A stretch of DNA of 64,000 nucleotides from Vespula vulgaris (Eukaryota > Arthropoda > Insecta > Hymenoptera > Vespidae). Made by a program: the position numbers and the translations under genes. Every line of letters starts with the position of its first letter. The stretch's first letter is position 1. The notes under the pieces are model-generated. The model saw nothing but the letters and a program-made list of their open reading frames with translations, did not search any database and had not been told where the DNA came from. Location of the stretch: positions 124,001-188,000 of the forward strand of contig NC_066587.1 of the NCBI RefSeq assembly GCF_905475345.1, read 5' to 3'. Positions 24,731 through 37,156 of this stretch are shown piece after piece.

Positions 24731-25125
24731 TTTAGTCTGACTAAAGGAAGATTTTGAAGACACTGAAGAAAAAACGACCATATATAAAACACCCTACCAA
24801 CACTCCTCTTCGGCATATCGTTCGGAAAGACAGCTCCTACGATATTTGATTATTGACAGAAGCGAATAGCAATTTCATATCCTCGTAAGAGAAGACTAAC
24901 TTTTTATCAATGGACTAAACTTTGTTATTTCGTTTTCTTCCACTCGATTTTTTTTTCATTATTCGAATATATTCTTGAAACAATAAAAGGCAGTTGAACG
25001 TTGAGCCAAAATTTTCTTCGACTGGCGTCGAACGCATGCGCGAAGGTTCAGTCGACGACGGTTCAACGGTCCGATCTTGCTGTCGCCTCTGAACGAATCC
25101 TTTTTCCTGGGATATCGCAGAAGAA
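24731..25125. promoter_or_regulatory. Bidirectional promoter of NDUFB7 and SNRPA1
   Basis: The two ATGs lie head to head, 395 bp apart, so one short region must drive both. It contains CGCATGCGCG at 25033-25042, matching the core of the NRF-1 (insect erect wing) palindrome, and a TATATAAAA at 24780. TTTCCTGGGATATCGCAG just before AAGAAATGG could be a 5'UTR acceptor for SNRPA1. The arrangement is seen; the factor is inferred from the motif. Confidence 0.6.
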
Positions 25126-26172
25126 ATGGTGAAATTAACGCCGGACCTGATACAGCAGTCGATGCAATATATCAATCCTGTACGGGATCGCGAATTGGAC
25201 TTGAGAGGTTAGTAGAAAACGAAAAAGGACGTCGTCGTTTGCAGAACATAACCTAGATCCAAGCTACGGCGATATCGTTTATCAATTCGTTTGTGTTTAC
25301 CTTTTAGGATACAAAATACCTACGATAGAAAATTTGGGAGCAACTTTGGTTAGTACGTAAACGAAAGTGTCGCTTTTTTTACGCATAAATATTATCTTTT
25401 TATTTGGATCGTTCCACGTAAGAAAATATAATAAGTAATATCGCTATTCGTTGTAGGATCAATTCGACACGATAGACTTTTCCGACAATGATATAAGAAA
25501 GCTGGATGGATTTCCATATTTGAAAAGAATCAAAACGCTTTTTTTCAATAATAATCGCATAGTCAGAATCGCAGAAGGTTTGGAGCATTGCATACCCAAT
25601 CTGGAAACGTTGATGTTGACTGGAAATATGATTCAAGAACTCGGCGATTTGGATCCGTTAATACCGCTTAAACACCTTACAAATTTATGTTTATTACAAA
25701 ATCCTGTCTCGGCAAAGCCACAGTACAGACAATACATAGTGTACAGATTTCCACAATTGAGGTTATTAGATTTTAGAAAAATCAAGCAGAAAGAACGAGA
25801 GGCTGCTATCGAATACTTCAGAAGTAAGAGAGGCAAAGAAATGGTACGCGAAATAGCTAAGAAAGCGAAAGCGCAAGCGCCGGGAACGTCTTTGGATAAA
25901 CCCGTAACGAGCGCGGACGAACGTAACAAAATTAAAGAGGCTATAACCAATGCCACGTCTTTGGAAGAGGTGCAGCGACTCAGCAAACTGTTGCAAGCGG
26001 GACACATACCCGGAGAAGAGAGGCTTCAGAACGGTATTTCCCTTTTTCCATTGGAATTTTATTCCAGCCGTTACAAACGACGATTACAAATATCCTGATA
26101 AACGATGAATTTTTCTTCGGTGTATTAGGAAACAACGCGTCCGAAGCCATGGAAGAAGAGGAAGATGACTAA
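25126..26172 (+). CDS. SNRPA1: U2 small nuclear ribonucleoprotein A' (U2A')
   Basis: Exons are 25126-25207, 25308-25348, 25457-26033 and 26129-26172, 744 bp encoding 247 aa (about 255 in human). U2A' is a leucine-rich-repeat protein that pairs with U2B'' on stem-loop IV of U2 snRNA, in the nuclear spliceosome. The N-terminus MVKLTPDLIQQSMQYINP and the ELDLRGYKIPTIENLG repeat are characteristic. LRRs follow through FFNNNRIVRIAEGL, LMLTGNMIQELGDL and LTNLCLLQNPVS to the LRRcap segment around YRFPQLRLLDF. A basic KIKQKEREAA helix comes next, then a regulatory-looking C-terminal region ending in an acidic EEEEDD tail on its own 44 bp exon. The second exon is only 41 bp. TA repeats and AATAAA signals lie downstream. 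Identification is firm. Confidence 0.97.
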
Positions 26173-26600
26173 ATTAAACAGGTTTACACACGTGTATGTG
26201 TGTGTGATACGTATATATATATATGTGTGTATATATAATATATATATATATATAGCACACGCCATATATATATATATATATATATATATACGTTTATGGT
26301 GTATATATATATATATATGTAGGTGGCGGCAAATCTGTAAGTATTCTATAGCTACCAAGGATATTAATACAAGGATGGTGACTCTTCGTTGAGCTGATAA
26401 GAAGCTACATACTACCGATTAGTTTTCGACAAATTTTCATATGTATATAAATATTTTTTTTGTATGAATTAAATGGTACAAATGTGTTCTATCACGACCT
26501 TGAAGCGATCATCATGTAAAACAACAAAAGCGTCATATTATTTTCACGAAATATTAACGATAGTCTATATTTATTTCAGCTAATCCAAAATAAATCGTTT
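26173..26600 (+). other. Presumed 3'UTR of SNRPA1 with TA repeat
   Basis: The AT-rich sequence after the stop carries about 115 bp of TA/TG repeat (26210-26326) and an AATAAA near 26590. The drop in CpG compared with flanking DNA fits a transcribed 3'UTR. The end point is inferred. Confidence 0.5.
26210..26326. repeat. (TA)n/(TG)n repeat in SNRPA1 3' region
   Basis: Blocks of TATATA separated by GTGTG, GCACACGCC and CGTTTATGGTG. The array is imperfect and partly self-complementary. Confidence 0.85.
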
Positions 26601-26869
26601 CGTGACGAACGCACATCAGTTTCTTCGACTTTATTAAATCTTATGATCTTGTGAGACGTAATACAATGCTTTGAGCGTTCTTTCTCTTTCTCTCTCTCTC
26701 TCTCTCTGCTGTCTCATTCGCAACTCGACGACGCGTCCCTTTCGTAGCGAACAGAGCCACCAACGTCCGACGCTACTAACTAACGACTCGCGACAAGTCG
26801 ATAAGGTCATAGTTATTTTTATTGTTGATTAGTTGGTAAGCAAAAGAAAGTATACGCTTGTTGTTTCGG

Positions 26870-27113
26870 TCAGACATTCAAGGTGCGTACGCAAGGTACG
26901 TTTGCGGAACAAGCATTTGGGTTAAGAAGAAGCGAAATCTCTCGTCGCGACCAATCCGCTGCGGCATCTCGAGACGAGTCATCTAGTGGCGAGAATGGAA
27001 ACGACGAAATATCATTTGCATAATTGTCTTCGATAATAGAAAACGGATGGCAGTCGATTCCTTGAGCGTCATGCTTTCCTGTTAAAGAATTTACTGTTCG
27101 TTGCAATATCTGA
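26870..27113 (-). CDS. Unrecognised putative terminal coding exon
   Basis: On the minus strand, CGCCTCTTTATCGTTAG|TCAG is a plausible acceptor. It opens an 80-codon frame (81 codons with the stop) whose composition looks coding: SLTGKHDAQGIDCHPFSI, then an acidic stretch, SRDAAADWSRREISLLLN, and a Cys-containing C-terminus ending PCVRTLNV and TGA. It lacks the Arg/Ser bias of shadow frames. I do not recognise the protein, and no partner exon was found upstream within the window. It may be the last exon of a minus-strand gene, a lineage-specific gene, or chance. Confidence 0.35.
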
Positions 27114-30100
27114 CTAACGATAAAGAGGCGTATTATTTACATACATGTACCGACTAATGATAGAACGAGAAGCATATTTTAATGACTAAGTATAAACATC
27201 TGATCAATCTTTAATATATAAATATTGACAAATTTCACGTGGAAAGTATATAAAGTAAAGTTTATTTATTTAGTTTTTTTATTCAAGCGAAATTTTCGCT
27301 ATCAAAGACAAAGAATTTGCACGGAAAAATATACATATTTACGAGTATACGAACGAAAGAGAAGGAAGAATGATTTCGTAAGATCATCGTCACACCTCTA
27401 GGCATATCTACGTGTTCGTACGTAAGTACGTATAATGTACACGTGTGCGTACGTACGTACGCGAGCGAATTTTTACAAAGTGAAACGTACGAGTCGATGA
27501 TATTTCGGTCGGTGTTAAATTAGTGCTAAAAGTCGACGAATTTTATTACGAAGGTTCCTGTATCTTGATTTGCTGACAAGGTTATCGATCGTTAAATGAT
27601 CATGATATCTCTATTTAAGAATTTAAAAAAATTTTAATTCGCAATCAGGCTTATTTTGCATCTTATTTAAGCCGAATAATAAACCGTTGGAGAATAATTT
27701 CCAGCCAAGTTAATGGATGGACAGAGGTCGGTAATATTTCGTTATGACCGCGCGTGGCTTTTGTCGCAATCCCGCATTTAAAAATCCATCTAATTTTCTT
27801 CGCAGCGCGCAATAACTCACAAATGACATTTTTTTCTTTTTATTGGTATTTACCTATATAGATTCGTCGAATAATTTCATCGTAATCGGAGAGAAAGAGA
27901 GAGGAAGAGAGAGGAAGAGAAAGAGAGTGAGAGTGAAATGGTGGGAGGGAGAGAGAGAGAGACTGGCACGTTTCTATCGAGGCGGCTCGACCAAGGCTCG
28001 TTTTCTCTCAAGGTCATAACATGGTGCGTATCAGGAGCATTGGCACCGTAGCACGCTGCTTCGCTTGCGAATCATTTCCGGTTACATCCTATTTTCCAAG
28101 GCTTCGCGTCGTTAGTAATACGAAATTACAACGGTCTCTCTCTCTCGATTGCGAGCGATATCGTAAAACCGCGTACGGTTTCTTTACTTTATCCCCGTCT
28201 TTGCTCGAGGCACGAAGGAAATGCTCGGTTAATCGTTATTCTCTTCGATACGTCCGAGTCAATAACGAACGAAACATCCGACAAACTTTATCCCGCAAAG
28301 AGTATACGCGTACTCCTTTGTCACTTTTTATCTCGACCAACCGTTTTCTACTTCTTATTTGTCAATTACTATTTCAGTCGTAACCCGAGTGACTATCCCG
28401 TTAATCGAAATTTATACATACGTCGTATGCACGAACGACGTGAAAAAGTTGTACGAGTTCGTTGTGAACTTTGATTCCGAATAATTGATATTCGCACGTT
28501 TTTCAAAACTGACGCACGGGAAGTACGTTTGCTACTAGATAACCAACGAGTGAAATCGTACACGAATGGGTAAGTTACGTATAGGTCCGCACGATGCGTC
28601 GAGAATAGCTCTTCTTACCTGTTCGTATCGTACATGCCGAATTAACGCATGCGAGACGACACGAATATCTCGACAATGGGATTCGCGCGAGAAAAAAAGT
28701 CGCAAAAAAGATACGCGAAGATTCGTACGATTTCAAAGTTTTACTCTTTGATCGTTAGAAGAGGAAAACGTCTAGAAGATAGAGAGGAGTCCATGACGAT
28801 CGATCATAGGAATTTCAGAACATTCCTCGTATACGCGTCTATCTACGAAGTCGATTGGAAAAGAGGTCATAGTCCAATCGACCGTTCCATGCTTATCCGC
28901 GCGACGTTCCTTTTCGCGAGCAAGTACGCACTGCCGTCGAAAAGCTACCAAAGGGAACGGTATTTCCAGAACGATGTCTCTTTGAAGAAAGTCTTTGTCA
29001 CACTTCTTTTGTACGATTTTTATTATACGATCGAGCTATGCGCTTCTTCGAAATATCGAATTGTAAATATCGATGATAATTTGCATCGTGTTAACCAGCG
29101 AAAATACGTCTACGCGTTCGGTTGTACAAATTCAGTGGATTTTACCTCCCCCCCCCCTCTCCTCCTTTTCTCCGTTTGTCTCCGACCGAAGTCGAGTCTC
29201 GAGGGTCAGAGCAAAGAAGGAGGATAAGCGAGCGAGGGACGGTAGCGAAAGATACAAAGATAGAAATTTTGTTAATCCGCTCCTCCTCAACCCTTGTAAC
29301 GGGTTCTTAAAGGGAGAGAAAGGCGAGCCGCGACTCGGACGAAAGTAACGTTTCATCGTCCTGTTACCCGTTCGCGAGAATTAGAAAGAACGCGACGACG
29401 CGAAGCGAATCTTTCGTTCGTAATCTTCTAATCTCTATAATTGTTGTTCGAAAGCTGGCGGGTTCTTGATCTCGCAAGGTTTTAGATTAATAACACGCAT
29501 TATACGGAGTAGACGTTCGTCTCTGGACGATAAATTTGACTCGAAGGAGAAGGGGAGCTCGATACGAGAGAAAAAGCTATAATCGAAAAAGAGTTTCGTA
29601 CTCGAAATAAACGGAGATAATCGACGATGAGAAATGAACGGATATGGCACTGTCTCGTGCGAAATAGTTTGATCGCGAGGTGTAATATTTACATCGTTTG
29701 ATTATCAACGAGAGAGTCGTTCGCACCTTCGTAAATCAAAGAGCTCTCGGACGAGCTCTCGGACGATTTTCCGTTTGGTCACGTCCTCGCAAACTTATTC
29801 CGCTAATCCCATGAAAGCTCGAGAGATCGTCGCTTCGTTTATTTACGTTTTTATGTCTCCTCTTATCTTCCGATTCCCTTTCAAATGCATCTGCTTACGC
29901 ATACTTGCGCGTCGTCTACTCACGCATGATTTTTGACCGATATCGCGATTGATCGAAACTTCCTTTTGAATCCTCCGCGAGCACGATATAATCGGTTTTT
30001 GCCAAAGACGCATCGACTCGACTTGCGAACAAATTAAAAGTTGGGCAATGAATCAAATTTAATTTTTATTCAATACGAGGTGTTTTATTCAACCAAGGTG

Positions 30101-30595
30101 AAAGATCAACGACGCTTCGCGATTATCATATACGTATCGAACAAAGAATGCGCCTATTTTGGGACACTGGGACATATCGACCTCGACGACTATCGCGTAT
30201 AAAGTTTTATTTTTTTTCTGTCAGAGAGAGAGAGAGAGAGAGAGAGAGAATGGATCGAACAAGTTTTATTTACATACGCGCAATATGAATCGATTAGGAA
30301 AGAATTCTTATTGCGGAAGAACGAGCGATCGCTTCTCAAGGCGACGACAAATTCCCACATAAAAGCCTTGAATATTAAAAACGTTACAGTCTATAGAAAA
30401 ACTCGTCTCGCGATCGACTAGTATCTTGGAAAGATAACGTATTTTACGATGGCATCGATATCGAGATTCGTTCTCGATAAATATTCTTTACGAGAAGAAA
30501 ATATTCTGTTTCTCTCTGTAGAAGTATCGATAATGATGATAATTTTATATAATAATATTATGAGGCGAGCGTGCAAATACACAAAACGTCGATGA

Positions 30596-30901
30596 TTTTG
30601 GCACGTAGCGAATTTTAATAGAATCGCAAACGATAATCGCTCAACGTCCTCCGGGCCAATTAGCGACTCGTGGAACGCCACGGCCAAGGACAACCGCCGA
30701 CTACTCGACTATGTGAAATTTGACGACAGCGGTTGCTCTTTTCCCTCTTTCACAGTTTTCTTTGCACAGGCAGAAAATTCCAGAAGCTTTGTCTTTGATA
30801 AATCTTTTAATCCGTTAAAGCCTTTCGAACATTTACATACAAAAAAAAAGAAAAATGATTGCTGGAGGTCTTGCAATTCATTATTTTTATTTAGTTTCTA
30901 A
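30596..30901 (+). pseudogene. Orphan coding-looking segment, possible exon or gene remnant
   Basis: The frame is open for about 101 codons. Its middle part, GPISDSWNATAKDNRRLLDY followed by VKFDDSGCSFPSFTVFF, has varied composition and GC-ending codons (AAC GCC ACG GCC AAG GAC). The last third decays into a poly-Lys and Leu/Phe tail, suggesting the real part ends near 30830. There is no ATG in a good position and no clear donor. The opposite strand of the same segment also reads plausibly, so a conserved non-coding element is an equal alternative. Confidence 0.2.
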
Positions 30902-33900
30902 CGTGAAATAACTAAAAAAGAAAAAGAAGAACAAAAAGAGACGACATTGAGATACCGACACTGGGAAGTGGTATCGATCGATCAAAATCTATCTCGTAAT
31001 TACTTATTAAAGAGTTAATCGATATAATCGATAAATCACACGTAACTACCACAGCGAAGGTCGGTAATGAGTAACGACGAGTAAATACGACATAGGTACA
31101 TAATACGTTAAAGAAAATAAATAATAACGATCGATATTTTATTGAAACTTGTTTCACGTCCTATTCGATGTACGCGATATGATGAAAGAAACAACAAAGT
31201 CCACAGTTTTGTATATTCGTGCAGAAGAGAGAGAGAGAGAGAGAGAGACGAGGCAAACTCGCGCTGCTCGTAGGTTTTCTTCTAGATACGATATCGTCGA
31301 GCACAATTCCACCTTGCGGCGCAATTATGTCGCAAATTAAAAGCGGCGATACCGTCTCGTAAAGGTTTAGACATGTGGATTCTTGGACCGCTCTTTCTAG
31401 TAATATCTTACCTACGTCGTAACGACGTTGCATCCAAGACGAAGCACGTTGGTCGTGCCGCGTTCCCGAATAAACCGTCGTATCGCGTACGGACGAAATT
31501 TTAAGACAGGAAAATGAATCCCCTTTGTTTCGTATCGGAATCGACTCGAAGTTCGACGGCCACCCACGCGGCACGTCGTAAACTCTACGCATCGAGTACG
31601 AAAGGTTAGTAGAGTGAATAAGCGATCGTGATCAATGGCGCTTGTCACGAGCGATCGCGTACGATGGAACGCAAACGGAATAACTATCGTTGTAAATGAC
31701 TTATCTTTCACGATCCAAATTCTTTCATGAAAAATTCGACGAATTTCGATTCGCGAATGAACGAAATCGTTGAAAAGGAGAGCCCGTCTAGACGCTAGTC
31801 GCAAATCGCGCCCAAGGGAAGGAGAAAGGACAGAGGGAAGAGCGACGTTGAAATCGCTGAAATTTGGATTTGTCAAAATTGAATTTCTCTCGTAATCGAA
31901 TTAAAAGTCGCATGCCTCGTATCTACATCTTCGTCTGCGTCGTTGAATTTGTCGGAGATCCGATCAAGAGTTTCCCGTCGGTCCAAGTTTCTGTTCGATA
32001 GCGGACGGGACGAAGGATCAGGCGTTCGCAGGATCGCGCCTTATTGCTTTCTTACGAATCTTTGCGGCAACCGGTAAAGAAAAATAGCCTCGGATATATC
32101 GCGCGCGTGAATAGCAACGATATGTTTTATATAATAACATTTTCATACGTGTACGCGTAGCGTATATTCGACATCTCCTCTGCGATCCATAGAACGAAAG
32201 GCATTGAGAATGCGGACGCGTCGGAAGTACGATCGCGCAAAGTATGTAAGCCCAAAGTACATCGCCGTAATAATATCGTACCAAGAATGGCGTATTATTC
32301 AAATTTTCTTTCCGTCTTCGTCAACGATATCTTTCCTTTCTTTTCGGTAACAGGATCTATCGTAATTAAAAGGCTCAATTCTGATCGGAACGTCAGGCGC
32401 ATAGATTATTTCATAGCGACGAATCTATAGGAATGCCTTAACGATCGAATTGCGTTTAACGATCCGTCATCGTTACGATCGCATTTCGTGCAGATTAAAG
32501 GATTAAATTTTCTGTCCGTTTCCCGTCCAAAAAAAAGGAGATCGTGAAGTAGCAACGACGCGTCTCTCCTCGCTCGAGACACCGAGCGTTTCTTCTTTGC
32601 TTTCGTTCCGCGACGTTCTTTCGTATCGATCGTCTCGATATCAAAATTCAACGATCCGGTCAGCGTCGTGGAACGAGTCGAAAGGGTAAGCGCGGGCGGG
32701 GCGAGTATCGGACGATCGAGAAGGATCGTCGAAACGAGTCCTGTTTTTCTCGGATGCGCGCTCGACCGGTGTTGGAGCAAAAAAGCCGGCCGAAGGGTAC
32801 GCGGTTAAGGGTTACGGTTCGCCGGTACCGAGTATCACGGTCTACGGCTACCGTAGCCGCGAACACGCAAGAAGACTCGAGTGAAAGAGGCGGACAAGAA
32901 GAGGAAGAGGGAGCTGGCGATGGTGGCAAAGGTGGTGGAGCAGCGGGTCGAGCGTACGAACAGGTGTATTTCTACAGCCTCTAAAGAGATATAAGGCATT
33001 GCTCGGAGCTACGAAACTTCAGTTTGCTCAAAGGTGCTCGCTCGGGTAGAAAGTTGCAAAATCGGGTGCAACGCGGTCCTTACGGCCTCTCTCTCTCTCT
33101 CTCTCTCCCTCCCTCCCTCCCTGTCCTCCTATTTTTTCTTCCTTTTTTATTTCATTTATTCGCACAAACTCGTTCCTACTTGTTTCGTTTCTCTCATTCC
33201 CCCGTTCCTCGATCAAAATTCTATATCGACCGTCGATGGTGCGAAGTTTGATTTAGGCGTAGTCGCGATCTCGTTTAGGTTACCACGATCGGCCATTGGG
33301 GCGCCCAGTCTAAAACAGGCAGCCTGATTCCAAAAGCGACGCATCGGCCAAGAAACGTGAGCATTCTTTTGTTTTCGTCTCTCGTATCTCTCCCTTTGTC
33401 GCATCCTATCGTCACGTCGCAGAGACAATAGGACCAAAATAACCAAAATCTCCTTTCTCACGGTCGCAATCGCGAGGACTAACGTGAACGTTAAAATGGA
33501 CGGTCGAAGGTCGTAAAATAGTTTAACGAAGCGACAGCTTCGTCCTTAGACGAGGAAAGGAAAGAGATATAAAGCGCGAATGATCTAGATCGCGTCGAGT
33601 AATTTTGGAGTTTCTATTCTTCTCTAGGATAAATTTTAAAACGTCGTCTGTGCCGAGGACGTCGAATTAAAAACGACTTGCGAATCGAGCTTAAAACGCC
33701 AATGCCGTTGGAACGTCCGTCGTTGACGTTCGAATAATGATATTTTCGCTATCGTTGTATAATTATAATGATGAACGTGCGACGAGTCGAATGGTTAATT
33801 CTTAACGCTTGAGATCTCATCCGGTTAGATAAACGCATACCTCGATACGCATACCTCGAGGTATCCTTGATCGAGCATCAAGGTACTTTCGATTTCGAAT

Positions 33901-35860
33901 AGCCAGGAGAGCGATCATCCATCCGTTACTCTTCCAGCAGTTCGAGCGTAAATTTCGAAGCTCGAAAAAATAAATATCGAGATTAGAAAGATGGGACGAG
34001 ACGCGCGATGTTCGAGGGAGAACGCGAGTGCACGTGCTAAAAGCGGTAGAAAATAAAGTCGGTGTTTAGTCACGGTCGACGTTTCGATCCGATCGCACGC
34101 TCCTTATATCGCGGTACGATATATTCTTCGTCGGACGGATAGTTCGTATCGTTCGACCTCTCGCGTACTTTCGACCAACCTTAAAAACCTCTCTTTCGAC
34201 CGGTAGGACGGGGACGTTCGAATTTTGCAACGATTCTAAGCGTAGGTGCTCGCTTAACGATATATTTGGCGTTGGAACGCGTTTTTCGCCCTCTCTCTCT
34301 CTCTCTCTCTATAAATATTTCGACCGATCGTACGCTCGCGTCCGCTGTCGTTGCACGCTAGATATCCGCGCGCGTTTTTCGTTTAAACGTTTTCTCATAC
34401 GAGCTCATACGAGAGGCAACTCTTCGAGCTCAAGGGATTTCGTTTTCAACGGTATCTACGCTTTACTTTTTCCCAGTCGCGATAAGGAAAACTATCTCTC
34501 TCCCTGACACACGCGCGCACACTTTCGTAAGTACGTATTTGCGATTACGTAAGCGACGAAGCGCTAATTCGTAGTAAAATCGTTGAATTCGTTGCGTTAT
34601 TCGAGCGACGGAATAAGCGGATTATCGATTCCTTTGTTCGCGTTGGGTTGCCGGAGAAAGAAAGAAAAGACGCGAGAGCGCGTATTTCGTAAACGGGACT
34701 GAGACAAAGCGCATCATGGTCGTCGAGTCGGTAGAAAGAACTCGGCTATGCGTTTTACGTGCGATCCGCACCTTATTGTCTCGTTGATGGAAATGTGGCG
34801 TGTACGAGCGGAACGCCTGACTAGACAGCAAACGGCGTTTAAATAGAAAGAAAGGCCGATATCGATGCCATTGGGAAAGAGGCAGGGACGGTGCGCGTTC
34901 TTCTCTCTTTTTCGCCTCGCGGGTAGGCGAGTCGCTCTCGTTCGCATTTTCAAGGCTCGCCCTTTGGATCTCCCGCGGGAGGCGAGACCCCGCGGATGGC
35001 CACCCGAGAAGATAGAGAAGCGCAAAGGGGGAAAACTCGTTTGGCGGGACCGGATCGAGATCTTTGCGAGAAGTGCGAGTTTTATACATTCGACCGTATA
35101 TCACGAGTTCGATGGTTCCCGGACGTTGGACGACGCGACATTTCTTTGGGACGTCTCCCACGGAGGAGGCTCCCATCCGGTTAGACGAGAACGGATTCGG
35201 TGGAAAGAAGGAAGGAAGGAAGGAAGGACGATTCTAGGAAGGGAAATTTTTGCTCGAGTCTTGGGTCGATCGCACCCAAGAGATTTATCTCTTTCGGCCG
35301 TTAAATCGTCGTGTACCGCACGCGATGGCTTTCATCGCTGCGGTGCGACTACGCGGAAATCTTTAGCTCGCGCTCGATATCCCGCTTGCTTCCTCTCTTC
35401 TCGAGAGTAATAACTTTGCTCGTTTCCACGATTGATTCGTATTATCTCGTGCGGCGTCGAGAAGCACGTACGGTATCGGAATTCGTTCGAAGAAACCAAG
35501 ACGTAACCCTGACTGCGTCGACTCGTCGACGTTTTCCTTCCATCGCGGAGCTCGGGCACGTCGCAGCTCCACGGCCGCTCGGATCTTTCTAGAAAATCCG
35601 AATCTTCGGGAATCGAATCCGAAGCGGCGCGCGTTCGTTCGAGAAAAACGCGCGGTGAAAGGACGGAACGCGTGGTGGCATACGGTACGACCTTTCGGAG
35701 GAGTCAACGAGACGCGCGAGATTCCCATATTCGGTTTGCAAGATCGCGGAATGGTTGCGAAACCGAGGGACCTTGACTCGGGTTTATTGGAAAATTCGTT
35801 CGTTCGGAGCGGAGCGTTAAGACGCACGTCGTTAAAATATCGATACTTGTCGATTTGCAG

Positions 35861-37006
35861 ATGGCACAGATGGCACGAACGATCTACGATGGTTATCGGG
35901 ACCTGATGGACAACAGGAGCGACCCGAGGGTCAACGATTGGGCGATGATGAGCGGTCCCTTCCCCACCCTCTTCATTTGTCTATTTTACGCTTACTTCGT
36001 GAAGGTACTCGGGCCAAGGTTTATGGAAAATCGCAAGCCTTTCGACCTTAGAAACGTCATGATACTCTACAATCTCTTCCAAGTGATCTTTTCCTCTTGG
36101 CTGTTTTACGAGGTATGCCTGTTTTACGGGCGACGCCTGGTCCGGCCGGGTCGGATCGTAACCTTACTTGGGTATCGTTTCTCTAGTGTTTGGCGTCCGG
36201 TTGGTGGGGAGTCTACTCGTTCAGATGTCAACCGGTAGATTACTCGGACGATCCCATGGCATTGAGAATGGCCCGTGGATGTTGGTGGTACTACTTTTCC
36301 AAGTTCACCGAGTTCATGGACACGATCTTCTTTGTTCTGCGGAAGAAGAATAACCACATTTCGACGTTGCACGTGATTCACCACGGATGCATGCCAATGT
36401 CGGTCTGGTTCGGCGTCAAGTTCACGCCAGGTACGAGTTACGGGCACGTTGCGCCCGCGCGAGGATACACGCGCGTTTCGTTTCTCTCGTTCTTCTTTCT
36501 TCTTTTCCTTCCTTTTCGCAGGCGGTCACAGCTCGTTCTTCGGCCTCTTGAACACGTTCGTGCACATTGTGATGTACTCCTATTACCTCCTCGCCGCTCT
36601 CGGACCAAAGATCCAGCCGTACCTATGGTGGAAAAAGTATTTGACGAGCCTGCAGATGATTCAATTCGTTCTCGTCATGATTCACGCCTTCCAATTGCTC
36701 TTCGTCGATTGCAACTATCCGAAAGCTTTCGTGTGGTTGATCGGCGTGCACGCGATCATATTTTACTTCTTGTTCCGTGACTTTTACATCGAGGCTTACA
36801 AGAAGAGGAAAAGCACGATAAGGAAGAGGCAGGAGGAAGCGAGGAAGAAGGAAGAAGAGAGGAGCGGCGACGAGTCCGTGCGAGATCGTCTCAAGGAGAA
36901 CGATCTTATTTACGCTAATCAATACAAAATGGCGACCGGGTATATCTCGGACGAGGGTCTAAGAAATCGCGTTTTCATCGACAACCGAGGATTGTCCGAG
37001 GAATGA
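35861..37006 (+). CDS. ELOVL-C, very-long-chain fatty acid elongase (326 aa, 3 coding exons)
   Basis: Exons are 35861-36112, 36187-36430 and 36522-37006, 981 bp in total. It is an ER-type multipass elongase. Motifs are NRKPFDLRNVMILYN, KFTEFMDT (123-130), HISTLHVIHH with the histidine box at 146-150, NTFVHIVMYSYY (176-187) and TSLQMIQF. The ATG is the first base after the acceptor TTTGCAG, so a leader exon lies upstream. Introns are short (74 and 91 bp). The gene lacks the introns that ELOVL-D has after NKS, after the DT motif and after LQM, and instead has a phase-1 intron after TPG. It aligns with ELOVL-D without gaps through at least residue 187. The C-terminal tail is unusual: a highly charged RKRQEEARKKEEER helix, then about 40 residues ending LSEE, with no lysine retrieval motif. 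The family call is firm. Confidence 0.95.
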
Positions 37007-37116
37007 GTACGACCGCGAACGCGATGCGAACGCTGATCGCCTTTGTAATCGAGACTCGCGTCGACGGAATCCTCCTTGGAGAGGGTAGCGCATAGAAGGG
37101 ACTTCTTCTCGTCGCG

Positions 37117-37156
37117 GTGCGCGTGTGCGTGTGCGTGTGCGTGTGCGTGTGCGTGC
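37117..37156. repeat. (GTGCGT)n alternating tract
   Basis: GTGCGCGTGTGCGTGTGCGT continues for about 40 bp with strict purine-pyrimidine alternation, just past the ELOVL-C stop and presumably in its 3'UTR. A (GA)n tract follows at 37169-37190. Confidence 0.85.

Larger units (their letters stand above)
26600..35860. other. 9.3 kb region between SNRPA1 and ELOVL-C, no recognised gene
   Basis: No known protein family was recognised. It holds microsatellites (GA at 27896-27962, 30223-30249 and 31228-31249; CT at 33088-33107 and 34291-34311), a direct 12 bp repeat GAGCTCTCGGAC near 29742, and two coding-looking orphan segments described separately (26870-27113 minus, 30596-30901 plus). The upstream exon(s) of ELOVL-C should lie here because its ATG sits directly on a splice acceptor at 35860. 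Confidence 0.45.

Noticed and set aside
24731..24781. Upstream in-frame ATG extending NDUFB7 by 17 residues
   Set aside because: Family members start with MG, and the upstream residues are Ser/Phe-rich and overlap the promoter.
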